Shown: one piece after another, positions 33,579 through 42,523 of the stretch | Layout: every line of letters starts with the position of its first letter | Numbering within the stretch: position 1 is the first letter of the stretch | Assembly (NCBI GenBank): GCA_016714975.1 | Contig: JADKBR010000011.1 | Location: forward strand, 62,001 to 126,000 | DNA: 64,000 nucleotides | Direction: 5' to 3' | Origin: Candidatus Dechloromonas phosphorivorans | GTDB taxonomy: Bacteria > Pseudomonadota > Gammaproteobacteria > Burkholderiales > Rhodocyclaceae | Translations under genes and position numbers: made by a program | The notes under the pieces: model-generated | Told to the model about the DNA's origin: nothing | Seen by the model: the letters and a program-made list of their open reading frames with translations, nothing else | Databases searched by the model: none

Positions 33579-34645
33579 ACGACGCTGCGTAAAGGGCGGT
33601 CGGGTGACGATAGGCCCGACCTTTTCATGAAGCCGATGAACCGATTCGATGAACAGCAGCGCCTGGTCGGAAGCGGGGTGGCCTTGCTGTAAGCGGGACC
33701 GGCCCGGAGCGGTGTGCGGTTTTGAAATCCCGGTTCAGATACTCGCCAGTGTTCTGGGCCTGGAGTCGGCAGATTGACCAATTCGATCCCAAGTTAAGGC
33801 AAGGCCAACCCGCCGATACCATTCTGGCATGATGGTCGCGTCAGGCTTCACGACGAGCAGATGGTTTCCGGGGTGCCCCGTCAACCAGGGTGGCCAGGAG
33901 AAGCCGATGAAACCCTGCTGCTGTTGATGCTGCCCTCGACAATCTGGAACTGCACTTCGCCGCGCGGTTGAAATCGCCGAGATCATCACGAACTGGCCTT
34001 TCGCCAGCAATGTGCGCGGGGAAGGGCCTGAGCACCGGCGTGGACCTTTCGGGGCGATGCCACGTACCAATCGCGCATCTTCCGAGCTGGACCAAGACCC
34101 AGGACAATCAACGCGACACCTTCGATATGGGCACGGGCAGACCGAGGATAAGTTGCACTCACGCGGCACATCCTCCGGGCGTTGCTCCAAGGCGCACGAC
34201 GCCCGCAGGGGCGGTAAAACCCCAGCGCGAGGTATTTGCCGATCAGGCGGTCCTGCATGTCGAGGCCAAACTGCGCTTGACCAATGGCCTTGATCGCCGG
34301 AAAGGGCGTCCACAGCGCAAACGGCAGTTTCATCTGTTGCGGGTTGCTGCCAATGATCTGGTGCGCAGCCATCCATGACGTCAGCCATCTTCAACTTGCG
34401 AAGGTGCCAGCTGGGCGACCGCGCGGCTTCTCACCCCAAAACGACTCGCCCCTTCTCTCTGGCTCAGCGCCGACAGGTGCTTGATCGTCGCCGGATGAAC
34501 GCCAGCCGGTGCCGAACTGGCGCAGCAACATTCATCCCGGATGCTTGCGCAGCGGATGACCATCTGCCGCAGCAACTTGGGTCCTTCCGCCGTCAGTTTG
34601 CGTTCATCACCGCTGTCTCATGAAACCAATCATAGCATATGTCGC

Positions 34646-34668
34646 TTATTATCGGGCCGGGTTAATAA
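34646..34668. repeat. Right terminal inverted repeat of the IS630-type element
   Basis: Inverse of the left copy at 33556-33578, with one base difference within the shared core. Confidence 0.75.
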
Positions 34669-35053
34669 TCTGTGGCTTGCTCGCAAACGATTGTTGCCCT
34701 TGATGGGAGAGGTGCGCCTGCAAAGCGGGAAATGAGGGGAAAAGCCCCCGATTTCCGCGGTCAACAGTCGAATTTCGCCCAATTTCGATCATTTTATGAC
34801 GACCTGCCAAGATATGGCGGGTTGTTCAGGGAATCCCCAGGGGTGAATGTCCCATGCAGTACCTGCCATCCGTGCTGCTCAAGGCCTCGCAAGGAAGGCA
34901 TCACGTTCCACAGGCTTATCGCCGCTAACGCAGACCGCTGCCGCATTCTAGTGCCCGGCTTGGCACAACATTCATGCAACGGCCCCGGCCCGGTTGCCTT
35001 CGGGTGCGGTCAACGCGTTAAAATTGCCATTCTTAGCCTTCCAGGTTTTTGCC
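34669..35053. other. Non-coding region between the IS element and thrC
   Basis: About 385 bp without a convincing gene. In many betaproteobacteria hom precedes thrC, but nothing here resembles homoserine dehydrogenase. The thrC promoter must lie here; TTAAAAT near 35016 is a possible -10. Confidence 0.45.
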
Positions 35054-36481
35054 ATGCGCTATATGTCGACCCGCGGCAATGCTGTCCCCCAGGCCTTCTG
35101 CGAGATTCTCCTCGGAGGCCTGGCGCCGGATGGCGGGCTTTACCTGCCGGAACGCTATCCGCAGGTCAGCCGCAGCGAACTCGATGCCTGGCGCCATCTA
35201 TCGTATGCCGACCTCGCCTACGAGATCCTCTCCAGGTTCATCACCGACATTCCGCCGGCCGACCTGAGGGTGCTGGTGGCCAAGACCTATACCGCAAAAG
35301 TTTATTGCCATACTCGCAATGGCGGTGACGCGACCCGGATCACGCCGCTGACCAGGCTCGAAGACGGCCTCTATACGCAGGAACTGTCCAACGGCCCGAC
35401 GCTGGCCTTCAAGGACATGGCCATGCAGTTGCTGGGCAACCTGTTCGAGTACGTGCTCGATCAGCGCGGCGAGGCCATCAACATCCTCGGCGCAACGTCC
35501 GGCGACACCGGTTCGGCGGCCGAATACGCCATGCGCGGCAAGCATAACGTCAAGGTCTTCATGCTCTCGCCGGACGGCAAGATGAGCGCCTTCCAGCGCG
35601 CCCAGATGTATTCGCTGCAGGACGCCAACATCTTCAACATCGCGGTCACCGGCATGTTCGACGACGCGCAGGATATCGTCAAGGCGGTTTCCAACGACGC
35701 CGAGTTCAAGAAAAAGTACAAGATCGGCGCCGTCAATTCGATCAACTGGGCGCGTGTTGCTGCGCAGATCGTCTATTATTTTCATGGCTACTTCCTGGCC
35801 ACCCGATCGAATGATGAGCAGGTGGCCTTCGCGGTGCCGTCGGGGAACTTCGGCAACATTTGCGCCGGCCACATTGCCCGTCAGATGGGGCTGCCGATCG
35901 CCAGGCTGGTGCTGGCGACCAACGAAAACGACGTGCTCGACGAGTTTTTCAAGACCGGCGTGTACCGTCCGCGGAACTCGGTCGAAACCAGCGTCACCTC
36001 CAGTCCGTCGATGGACATCTCCAAGGCCTCCAACTTCGAGCGTTTCGTCTTCGATCTGGTCGGCCGCGATCCGACGGTAGTACGCGAACTGTGGTCCAGG
36101 GTCGACCAGGGCCAGGCCTTCGATCTGTCTGGCACGGTCCACTGGCAAAGAATGCCTGATTTCGGTTTTGTCTCGGGCAAGAGCACGCACAGCGACCGCA
36201 TCAAGACCATCCGCTTCGCCCAGGGACGCTACAACGTCATGCTCGATACCCACACCGCCGACGGCCTGAAGGTGGCGCTGGAAAACCGCCTGCCGGGCAT
36301 TCCGATGATCGTGCTGGAAACGGCCCAGCCCGCCAAGTTCGAGGAAACCATCCGCGAGGCGCTCGGAGCCGAGCCGGTGCGGCCGGCCGACCTTGCCGGG
36401 ATCGAGAGCCTGCCGCAGCGAGTTGTCGTCATGGCGCCGGATGTGGCTGCAATCAAGCAGTTCATCGTCGAGCACGTATGA
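35054..36481 (+). CDS. thrC: Threonine synthase
   Basis: A 475-residue PLP enzyme that converts O-phosphohomoserine to threonine. The N-terminal MRYMSTRGNA and GGLAPDGGLYLPE are typical of the long proteobacterial form; the PLP lysine is in SNGPTLAFKDMAMQLLG (~residue 120), the phosphate loop is around ATSGDTGSAAEYAM and VPSGNFGNI. ATG 35054 is chosen over upstream starts without support. It overlaps the next gene by 4 bp. The usual partner hom is missing from its upstream side, where IS remnants lie. Confidence 0.95.
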   Translation: MRYMSTRGNAVPQAFCEILLGGLAPDGGLYLPERYPQVSRSELDAWRHLSYADLAYEILSRFITDIPPADLRVLVAKTYTAKVYCHTRNGGDATRITPLTRLEDGLYTQELSNGPTLAFKDMAMQLLGNLFEYVLDQRGEAINILGATSGDTGSAAEYAMRGKHNVKVFMLSPDGKMSAFQRAQMYSLQDANIFNIAVTGMFDDAQDIVKAVSNDAEFKKKYKIGAVNSINWARVAAQIVYYFHGYFLATRSNDEQVAFAVPSGNFGNICAGHIARQMGLPIARLVLATNENDVLDEFFKTGVYRPRNSVETSVTSSPSMDISKASNFERFVFDLVGRDPTVVRELWSRVDQGQAFDLSGTVHWQRMPDFGFVSGKSTHSDRIKTIRFAQGRYNVMLDTHTADGLKVALENRLPGIPMIVLETAQPAKFEETIREALGAEPVRPADLAGIESLPQRVVVMAPDVAAIKQFIVEHV

Positions 36482-37116
36482 GTCTTCCCGACAGCCAGGA
36501 AGGCTTCTGGTCGGCCCGCTATCGCGATGCGGGCGACGACTATCTTTTCGGGACGGCGCCCAACAAGTTCCTGGCCTCGCAGGCAGCGCATTTCGGTGAC
36601 GGCGTTTCGGTGCTTGCTGTCGCCGATGGCGAGGGGCGCAATTCCGTCTGGCTTGCCGAGCAGGGCTGCACCGTCACGGCGACGGAAATATCCCCGGTGG
36701 CGCTGGAAAAGGCCGCCAAGCTGGCGCGTGGGCGCCATGTCGCGGTCGACTTCGTGCAGGTGGATATTTTCGACTGGGACTGGCCGAACGAAGCATTCGA
36801 TGCCGTCGTCGGCATTTTCATCCAGTTCGCCGGGCCAGCCGAGCGGTCGCGCCAGTTGGCGGGCATGAAGCAGGCTGTCAGGCCGGGCGGTATGCTGTTC
36901 CTGGAGGGCTATATCCCGAAACAGCTGGAGTATCGAACCGGTGGGCCGTCGGCTGTGGAAAACCTCTACACCGAGGCGTTGTTGCGGGAAGCGTTTTCCG
37001 ACTGGGAGATCGTGCTCCTGCGCGAGCACGACGATCTGATTGAGGAGGGGGCGGCCCACTCAGGTCGATCGGCGCTGATCGACCTGGTTGCGAAGAGGCC
37101 TGCTACAGGTAGATGA
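36478..37116 (+). CDS. Class I SAM-dependent methyltransferase
   Basis: A 212-residue soluble protein with a Rossmann methyltransferase fold. The N-terminal FWSARYRDAGDDYLFGTAPN is typical of the TehB/UbiE-like group; motif I is VLAVADGEGRNSVWLAEQG (~45-63), followed by VTATEISPVAL and a PGGMLFLEGY motif. The canonical GxGxG is replaced by ADGEGRN, common in this subgroup. It overlaps thrC by 4 bp and is probably cotranscribed. The methyl acceptor is unknown. Confidence 0.85.
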   Translation: MSLPDSQEGFWSARYRDAGDDYLFGTAPNKFLASQAAHFGDGVSVLAVADGEGRNSVWLAEQGCTVTATEISPVALEKAAKLARGRHVAVDFVQVDIFDWDWPNEAFDAVVGIFIQFAGPAERSRQLAGMKQAVRPGGMLFLEGYIPKQLEYRTGGPSAVENLYTEALLREAFSDWEIVLLREHDDLIEEGAAHSGRSALIDLVAKRPATGR

Positions 37117-37246
37117 CCGCCGGGAAGACGGCGACAGCGAGTACCAGAACCAGCCATTCGAGGTTGTTGCGGGCAAGGAAGCCCGTGAAATGCAGAACCA
37201 GTATCCCAATGGCAGCGACGTAAAAAAGCACAAATTGCCAAGTCAT
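37103..37246 (-). CDS. Small two-helix membrane protein
   Basis: A 47-residue ORF with a very strong ribosome site (GGAGGG four bases before ATG 37246). The peptide starts MTWQFVLFYVAAIGILVLHF and has a second hydrophobic segment (WLVLVLAVAVFPAVIYL), separated by TGFLARNN, so it is probably a hairpin membrane protein. Its 3' end overlaps the end of the methyltransferase gene on the other strand. No family is recognised. The codon pattern and strong Shine-Dalgarno sequence argue that it is translated. Confidence 0.6.
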   Translation of the reverse strand: MTWQFVLFYVAAIGILVLHFTGFLARNNLEWLVLVLAVAVFPAVIYL

Positions 37247-37362
37247 CGTTCCCTCCAGCAGCATCGTTTTTGCGGGCAGTTACCCTAACTGTCTCGGTGC
37301 AATTATAGGCTGTGACGCCTATGACGGACAGTGGCTGGTGAGGTATCTGGAAACAAGGCATC

Positions 37363-37383
37363 GTGTAGGATAATTTCCTACAC
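37363..37383. promoter_or_regulatory. Palindrome upstream of flhDC
   Basis: A perfect 8-bp inverted repeat (GTGTAGGA and TCCTACAC) with a 5-base AT spacer lies about 130 bp before flhD. Its core TAGGA..TCCTA resembles sites of LuxR/FixJ-type response regulators and the RcsB box that represses flhDC in enterobacteria. The regulator here is unknown. Confidence 0.55.
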
Positions 37384-37511
37384 AAAATTTCGCTTGTCGA
37401 GCAGCCAAAAAGCGGACAAATTCCTATTCAGTTCCTTCTGGATCACCCCCACAATGTATTTGAGCCTGCCGCAAAAGGGGGCAGACATTGCAACCACCGG
37501 AGAAAACAACC

Positions 37512-37829
37512 ATGAACACGTCCGACATGCTGGAAGCAATCAAGGATCTGAATCTTACTTATCTGATGCTTGCACAGCACATGATACGGGAAGATAAGTC
37601 AGCAGCAGTCTATCGCCTCGGGGTAAGCCAGGAGTTAGCCGACGTCCTCGCTGATTTGACCGCTGGCCAGGTACTGAGAATGGCCCGTACCAACGTGCTG
37701 TTATGCCGGATGCGCTTTGATGACCGTTTGATTCTGGGTCTGCTGACCAGTCATGGCAACGAAAACATGATGCCCCAGTCGCATGCGGCGATCCTGCTTA
37801 GCGGGCAACCGGTCGAAGAGTTGGCCTGA
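37512..37829 (+). CDS. flhD: Flagellar transcriptional regulator FlhD
   Basis: A 105-residue helical protein that forms a hetero-oligomer with FlhC and activates flagellar operons. LNLTYLMLAQHMIREDKSAAVYRLGVS (residues ~13-40) and LRMARTNVLLCRMRFDD are family signatures. The start at 37512 (MNTSDMLEAIKDL) matches the family N-terminus; a longer in-frame start is less likely. It is 18 bp before flhC. Confidence 0.95.
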   Translation: MNTSDMLEAIKDLNLTYLMLAQHMIREDKSAAVYRLGVSQELADVLADLTAGQVLRMARTNVLLCRMRFDDRLILGLLTSHGNENMMPQSHAAILLSGQPVEELA

Positions 37830-37847
37830 TGTCGCGTCGCTAGGCAT

Positions 37848-38399
37848 ATGCGCAACAAGAGCGTCGTGACCGAAGGTAACGAGATCAGGCTTGCGACAGA
37901 ACTTATCGAGCTCGGTGCCCGCTTGCAGGTGCTGGAAACGGAAACCAGTCTCAGTAGGGAACGCCTGCTCAACCTTTACAAGGAACTCAAGGGTGAATCC
38001 CCACCAAAGGGAATGTTGCCGTACTCAGCTGACTGGTTCCTGATCTGGCAGCCAAACGTTCATTCTTCGCTGTTCATCGATATCTACAATTACCTGGTCG
38101 CGCATACTGATCTGCGCGGCGCGCATGCCCTGATCAAGAGCTATCGCCTGTATCTCGAGCATGTGCAGGTCTGCAACCTGGAACCGATCCTGACGCTGAC
38201 AAGGGCATGGACATTGCTGCGTTTCCTCGGTAATCTGCTGGAGACCGTATCGTGCTCGCGTTGCGGTGGCCATTTCATCGCGCATCGCCAGGATATCAAC
38301 AGTGACTACGTTTGCGGACTGTGCCGTCCGCCGTCGCGGGCAGGAAAGTCCAAGAAGCAGGCCTCTGAAGCGACCCAAGATATACTGGCCGCCCTCTGA
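37848..38399 (+). CDS. flhC: Flagellar transcriptional regulator FlhC
   Basis: A 183-residue DNA-binding partner of FlhD. The N-terminal helices (EIRLATELIELGARLQVLETET, LYKELKG) precede a conserved central part and a C-terminal four-cysteine zinc site (CSRCGGHF near 140 and CGLC near 161). Length fits (E. coli 192). It follows flhD in a two-gene operon and precedes motAB, the order known in several betaproteobacteria. Confidence 0.95.
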   Translation: MRNKSVVTEGNEIRLATELIELGARLQVLETETSLSRERLLNLYKELKGESPPKGMLPYSADWFLIWQPNVHSSLFIDIYNYLVAHTDLRGAHALIKSYRLYLEHVQVCNLEPILTLTRAWTLLRFLGNLLETVSCSRCGGHFIAHRQDINSDYVCGLCRPPSRAGKSKKQASEATQDILAAL

Positions 38400-38502
38400 G
38401 GGGCAAGGCTGTGGCGTCTGTTATTTCCTCTGCACCTCGTTCTGAGACTTGAATTGGGGTTTTCGAGCATAATTCGGTGCGCACGGACTAAGGAAGAGAT
38501 TT

Positions 38503-39363
38503 GTGCTGGTGATCGTTGGTTATCTCGTTATTCTGGGAGCCGTATTCGGCGGGTTTGCCATTGGCGGCGGCCACCTTGGCTCACTACTGCAACCGGTGGA
38601 ACTGTTGATGATCGGTGGCGCTGCTCTCGGCGCCTTCCTGGTCGCGAACCCTATCAAGGTGATCAAGGCAACGCTAAAGGCGCTACCGAGCCTGATGCGC
38701 GGATCGCGTTACAGCAAGGCACTTTATGTCGAGACTCTCTCGCTGCTGTACGACATCCTCGCGAAGATACGCAAGGAGGGGTTGATGTCGGTCGAGTCCG
38801 ATGTCGATGTACCCGATCAGAGTCCGCTTTTTGCCAAATACCCGAAGGTTATCGCCGACCACCATGTGCTTGAATTCCTGACAGATTACCTGCGTCTTAT
38901 GGTCGGCGGCAGTCTGAACGCCTTCGAGATCGAGAATCTGATGGACAACGAGATAGAGACACATCACGTGGAAGGTGAGATCCCGATTAACGCGGTGGCC
39001 AAAGCGGCCGATGCCTTGCCGGCATTCGGCATCGTCGCCGCCGTCATGGGCGTGGTGCACACCATGGAATCCGTGGGGATACCCCCAGCGGAACTGGGAA
39101 AGCTGATCGCCGCTGCGCTGGTTGGCACCTTCCTCGGCATCTTGCTGTCGTATGGTTTCGTCGGGCCGCTGTCGGTGCTGCTTGAACACAAGCTCGCCGA
39201 ATCGACGAAAATGTTCCAGTGTATCAAGGTCACCCTTCTGGCCAGCCTCAACGGCTATGCGCCGCAGGTCGCGGTGGAATTCGGGCGCAAGGTCTTGTAT
39301 TCGACCGAGCGACCTACCTTCGCTGAACTCGAGGAAGAAGTGAAGCAGCGCAAGGCGCGTTAG
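38503..39363 (+). CDS. motA: Flagellar motor stator protein MotA
   Basis: A 286-residue inner-membrane protein; with MotB it forms the proton channel driving flagellar rotation. Transmembrane segments are at ~1-20, ~30-50, ~165-190 and ~200-220. The loop between TM2 and TM3 contains charged residues and the C-terminal pair (IPINAVAKAADALPAFGIVAAVMGVV) is conserved. The start is GTG 38503, giving MLVIVGYLVILGAVFGG, as in E. coli MotA. Confidence 0.96.
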   Translation: MLVIVGYLVILGAVFGGFAIGGGHLGSLLQPVELLMIGGAALGAFLVANPIKVIKATLKALPSLMRGSRYSKALYVETLSLLYDILAKIRKEGLMSVESDVDVPDQSPLFAKYPKVIADHHVLEFLTDYLRLMVGGSLNAFEIENLMDNEIETHHVEGEIPINAVAKAADALPAFGIVAAVMGVVHTMESVGIPPAELGKLIAAALVGTFLGILLSYGFVGPLSVLLEHKLAESTKMFQCIKVTLLASLNGYAPQVAVEFGRKVLYSTERPTFAELEEEVKQRKAR

Positions 39364-39394
39364 TCAACCCGCGGGCGCGGTGACGAGAGACAGC

Positions 39395-40330
39395 ATGAGC
39401 GAAGACTCCCAGAGACCGATCGTCGTAAAACGCGTGAAGAAAAGCGCACATGGCCATCATGGTGGCGCGTGGAAGATTGCCTACGCCGATTTCGTCACGG
39501 CCATGATGGCTTTCTTCTTGCTCATGTGGCTGCTTGGGTCGACCGCCAGCGGGGATCTCAAGGGCATCTCGGAGTTTTTTCAGACCCCGCTCAAGGTGGC
39601 GATGATGGGCGGTAGCGGTAGTGGAGACAGCTCCAGCCTGATCAAGGGCGGCGGCAAGGATCTTACCCGGACCGAAGGGCAGGTCAAACAGGGTGAAGTC
39701 CGCGAAGAAAAAAAGGTCATCAACCTCAAGGCGGCGGAGGCCGAGCGGGCGCGCAAGGAGCGTCTCCAGTTGGGGGAATTGAAGAACCGTATCGAGCGCG
39801 CGATTGAGGGCAACGCGGCGCTGCAGCAGTTTCGCAAGCAGATGGTGCTCGACATCACAACCGAGGGACTGCGCATTCAGATCCTTGACGAATACAACCG
39901 CCCGATGTTTTCGAGCGGCAGTGCACAACTGCAGTCCTATAGCCGCGATATCCTGCGCGAAATTGGCAAGTCGCTGAATGATGTATCCAACCGCATCAGC
40001 ATTTCCGGACACACCGATGCGCAACCGTACGCTGGAGGCAACAAGGGCTACAGCAACTGGGAATTGTCAGCTGATAGATCAAATGCAGCCCGGCGGGAAC
40101 TGATTGCCGGCGGTCTCGACGAATCGCGCATTGTCAGAGTGGTTGGGCTATCGTCGGCGGTACCGCTCGATGCCGAGAATCCGCTGAACGCGGTCAACCG
40201 GCGAATCAGCATCATTATCATGAACAAGAAGACCGAGGAGGCGGCGAGCAAGGATGGCGGAACCGTCGCCACTGAGGAGAACGACCAGGTTGCCGAGGAA
40301 ACCAGCGATGCTGGCACAACCAAGCCCTGA
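39395..40330 (+). CDS. motB: Flagellar motor stator protein MotB
   Basis: A 311-residue protein anchoring the stator to peptidoglycan. The N-terminal plug-less part has KIAYADFVTAMMAFFLLMWLLG, where the Asp (~residue 32) is the proton-binding site, followed by a coiled linker and an OmpA-like peptidoglycan-binding domain (~residues 155-280; ISGHTDAQPY, NWELSADRSNAARREL). ATG 39395 (MSEDSQRPIVVKRVKK) is chosen over GTG 39380. The 3' end overlaps the next gene by 23 bp. Confidence 0.96.
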   Translation: MSEDSQRPIVVKRVKKSAHGHHGGAWKIAYADFVTAMMAFFLLMWLLGSTASGDLKGISEFFQTPLKVAMMGGSGSGDSSSLIKGGGKDLTRTEGQVKQGEVREEKKVINLKAAEAERARKERLQLGELKNRIERAIEGNAALQQFRKQMVLDITTEGLRIQILDEYNRPMFSSGSAQLQSYSRDILREIGKSLNDVSNRISISGHTDAQPYAGGNKGYSNWELSADRSNAARRELIAGGLDESRIVRVVGLSSAVPLDAENPLNAVNRRISIIIMNKKTEEAASKDGGTVATEENDQVAEETSDAGTTKP

Positions 40331-41126
40331 GGGCGTGAGCGCAGCCGTAGCGCGACCCGTCGCCGCGTATCCGGCGCGCGTGCCATTGCTGCGGGCAGCA
40401 GTCGCGCAAGTTGGGGCATCGCTGCTCGTTTTGGCGCTGATCCTCACGATTCCGGGCGTCTTTGACGGTAACACAAGTACCATGGCTGTTGCGCTGGCGC
40501 AGGGTTTGGTCGCTGCGAGCCTGGCGCGCGCCTTGGGCATGGAACCCTGGTGGCTTCCCATCCATGCGCTTTTTGTTCCCGGTCTGGTGTGGATGCTTGG
40601 TCTTGGTTTGTCACCGTTGTATCCACTCTCCGCCTTCTGTCTTCTTGCGTCCATATATTGGGGAACGTCCCGTACCCGAGTGCCGCTATTTTTGTCCAGT
40701 CAGACTGCAGCGCGGGCGGTCGCTGACTTGTTGCCGCGGAGACGCTGCTTCACCTTCGTCGATCTAGGGTGCGGATTCGGTGGGATGCTTGACTGGCTTG
40801 CCCGGGACCGTCCGGCGGGGCGCTATTGCGGCATTGAGCTGGCGCCGCTGCCATTTGTTTTCGCCTGGTTGCGTATTGCGCTGCGGGGAGGCGCCTGCCG
40901 CGTAAGCTGGGGAAATTTTTTGGAGCTCGACCTCGGCCACTACGACGTCGTCTATGCGTACTTGTCGCCTGCGGCGATGCCCGGCCTCTGGGACAAGGCG
41001 AGCCGCGAAATGCGCCCCGGGAGCTTGCTTATCAGTAACAGCTTTCTCATTCCCGGTGTGTCCCCGACGCGCACCATCGTCTTGGGCGTGCAGGACGACG
41101 CGAAGCTGCTGCTGTGGCGCATGTGA
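40308..41126 (+). CDS. Membrane-anchored class I SAM-dependent methyltransferase
   Basis: A 272-residue protein with three or four hydrophobic helices in the first ~125 residues (LLVLALILTIPGVFDG, LPIHALFVPGLVWML, LYPLSAFCLLASIYW) and a C-terminal methyltransferase domain whose motif I is FVDLGCGFGGMLDWLA (~residue 145), with GIELAPLPF and VVYAYLSPAAMP downstream. ATG 40308 follows GAGGAA. It overlaps motB by 23 bp and lies before an HDOD gene, inside a motility cluster; a link to motility is inference and the substrate is unknown. Confidence 0.78.
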   Translation: MLAQPSPEGVSAAVARPVAAYPARVPLLRAAVAQVGASLLVLALILTIPGVFDGNTSTMAVALAQGLVAASLARALGMEPWWLPIHALFVPGLVWMLGLGLSPLYPLSAFCLLASIYWGTSRTRVPLFLSSQTAARAVADLLPRRRCFTFVDLGCGFGGMLDWLARDRPAGRYCGIELAPLPFVFAWLRIALRGGACRVSWGNFLELDLGHYDVVYAYLSPAAMPGLWDKASREMRPGSLLISNSFLIPGVSPTRTIVLGVQDDAKLLLWRM

Positions 41127-41136
41127 AGGGGCGCTG

Positions 41137-42030
41137 ATGACATTCGCCGAAATGCCGCAAGACGAGTCGGGCTGGGCCCGCGCGTTGAGCACAGTCCGGA
41201 TACCAGTGCTGTGGCATACCATCGATGAGCTTTCGCGTTTACGCGACAATGAACAAAGACTGCTTGCACGCGATATTTCGCGGGTACTGTTGCGCGACCC
41301 CATGTTCACCCTGTGTCTGCTACGCTTCCTGGCAACCCAGCACAGGGCTGGCCAGCAGAGAGAAATTACCACCGTCGATCATGCCCTGATGATGCTTGGC
41401 GTGGCCCCGTTCTTCGCCCAATTTAGCGACCTGCCAGCGGTAGAATCCGTCCTCGCGGGCAATCCGAGAGCGCTCGAAGGATTGATGCGGGTTATAGATC
41501 GCGCATATCATGCAGCGCTATACGCCCGTGACTGGGCCATGCTGCGCCACGATATCGAGCCTGACGAGGTGGCAAACGCCGCCCTTTTGCACGATATTGC
41601 GGAGATGCTGCTGTGGTGTTTTGCACCTGAGCTAGCGCTGCGGATTGAGGCAATCCTTGAGTCGGATACTTCTTTGCGCAGCAGCGAGGCACAGCGGGCC
41701 GTACTTGGCCTTGCCTTGATGGATCTGCAACGCGTGTTGATTAAGCAATGGCAGCTGCCGCGATTGCTTGGGTCACTGATGGACGAAACGCACACCAATA
41801 GTCAACGCGCCATCAACGTGGTGCTGGCGGTCGATCTGGCGCGACATACGGCCAAGGACGGGAACGCCCCGTCACTGCCGTATGACTATTCGGCGATTCA
41901 GGAATTCCTCAAACTGCCAGAGAGAGAGGCCATGGAGCGCATCGGTCGGATGACGCTGCTGGCAAAAAGCGGGCGAGACTGGTATCGTATCGAGGCGGTG
42001 CCCGGACTGGCGCCGCTGGGGAGGCTATAG
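41137..42030 (+). CDS. HDOD domain-containing protein
   Basis: A 297-residue protein with an HDOD fold: PVLWHTIDELSRLRDN near the N-terminus, RVLLRDPMFTLCLLRFL, and a degenerate HD site in AALLHDIAEMLLWCFAPELAL (~residue 150). HDOD proteins are usually signalling adaptors without proven catalysis. ATG 41137 follows AAGGGG. It lies between the methyltransferase and cheY genes, so a role in motility or chemotaxis signalling is plausible. Confidence 0.82.
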   Translation: MTFAEMPQDESGWARALSTVRIPVLWHTIDELSRLRDNEQRLLARDISRVLLRDPMFTLCLLRFLATQHRAGQQREITTVDHALMMLGVAPFFAQFSDLPAVESVLAGNPRALEGLMRVIDRAYHAALYARDWAMLRHDIEPDEVANAALLHDIAEMLLWCFAPELALRIEAILESDTSLRSSEAQRAVLGLALMDLQRVLIKQWQLPRLLGSLMDETHTNSQRAINVVLAVDLARHTAKDGNAPSLPYDYSAIQEFLKLPEREAMERIGRMTLLAKSGRDWYRIEAVPGLAPLGRL

Positions 42031-42073
42031 GGTTCAAGATTTGGTTGCTACGGACGATATGCCTAGGAACGGC

Positions 42074-42087
42074 GGGAAAACCCGCTT
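42074..42087. other. Small hairpin upstream of cheY
   Basis: GCGGG-AAAA-CCCGC forms a 5-bp hairpin without a T run about 40 bp before cheY. It may stabilise or attenuate the cheYZ transcript. Confidence 0.3.
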
Positions 42088-42126
42088 GGTTGGTTCGGAC
42101 TTTGGCGCTCTTAAATAGGACGATAA

Positions 42127-42519
42127 ATGGCAGACCCGAATATGAAGTTCTTGGTGGTCGATGATTTCTCGACGATGCGCAGGATCGTGCGCAACCTGCT
42201 GAAGGAACTCGGCTTCAACAATGTTGATGAGGCCGAAGATGGTGTGGACGCGCTTGGCAAGTTACGCGGCGGCGGTTTCCAGTTCGTTATTTCCGACTGG
42301 AACATGCCCAATATGACCGGTATCGATTTGCTGCGCAACATCCGTGCGGATGCCGCACTGAAGAGCCTGCCTGTACTGATGGTGACTGCGGAAGCGAAGA
42401 AGGAGAACATCATCGCTGCTGCACAAGCCGGCGCAAATGGCTACGTGGTCAAGCCGTTTACCTCCGCGACCCTTGATGAAAAGCTAAGCAAGATATTCAA
42501 GTCGATGGAAGGGGGGTAA
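42127..42519 (+). CDS. cheY: Chemotaxis response regulator CheY
   Basis: A 130-residue single receiver domain. KFLVVDDFSTMRRIVRNLLKELGF, the phospho-acceptor Asp in VISDWNMPNMTG (~residue 58), MVTAEAKKENI with the conserved Thr, and VVKPF with the Lys (~110) are the CheY signatures. It is 4 bp before cheZ and probably cotranscribed with it. Confidence 0.97.
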   Translation: MADPNMKFLVVDDFSTMRRIVRNLLKELGFNNVDEAEDGVDALGKLRGGGFQFVISDWNMPNMTGIDLLRNIRADAALKSLPVLMVTAEAKKENIIAAAQAGANGYVVKPFTSATLDEKLSKIFKSMEGG

Positions 42520-42523
42520 GTCC

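Larger units (their letters stand above)
33556..34668 (-). mobile_element. Decayed IS630-family element with terminal inverted repeats
   Basis: TTATTAACCCGGCCC (33556-33570) is repeated in inverse orientation at 34646-34668, giving imperfect 20+ bp terminal repeats around 1.1 kb, a normal size for IS630. The minus strand encodes, in different frames, fragments of an IS630 transposase: QMKLPFALWT near 34320, ARLVRGIAPKGP near 34100, and EYLNRDFKTAHRSGPVP near 33720. Frameshifts and stops separate the pieces, so the element cannot make transposase. It lies directly against the ISNCY fragment. Confidence 0.72.

Noticed and set aside
36131..36146. TGGCACG motif inside thrC as a sigma-54 promoter.
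   Set aside because: No GC pair stands ten bases after the GG, and it is within a coding region.
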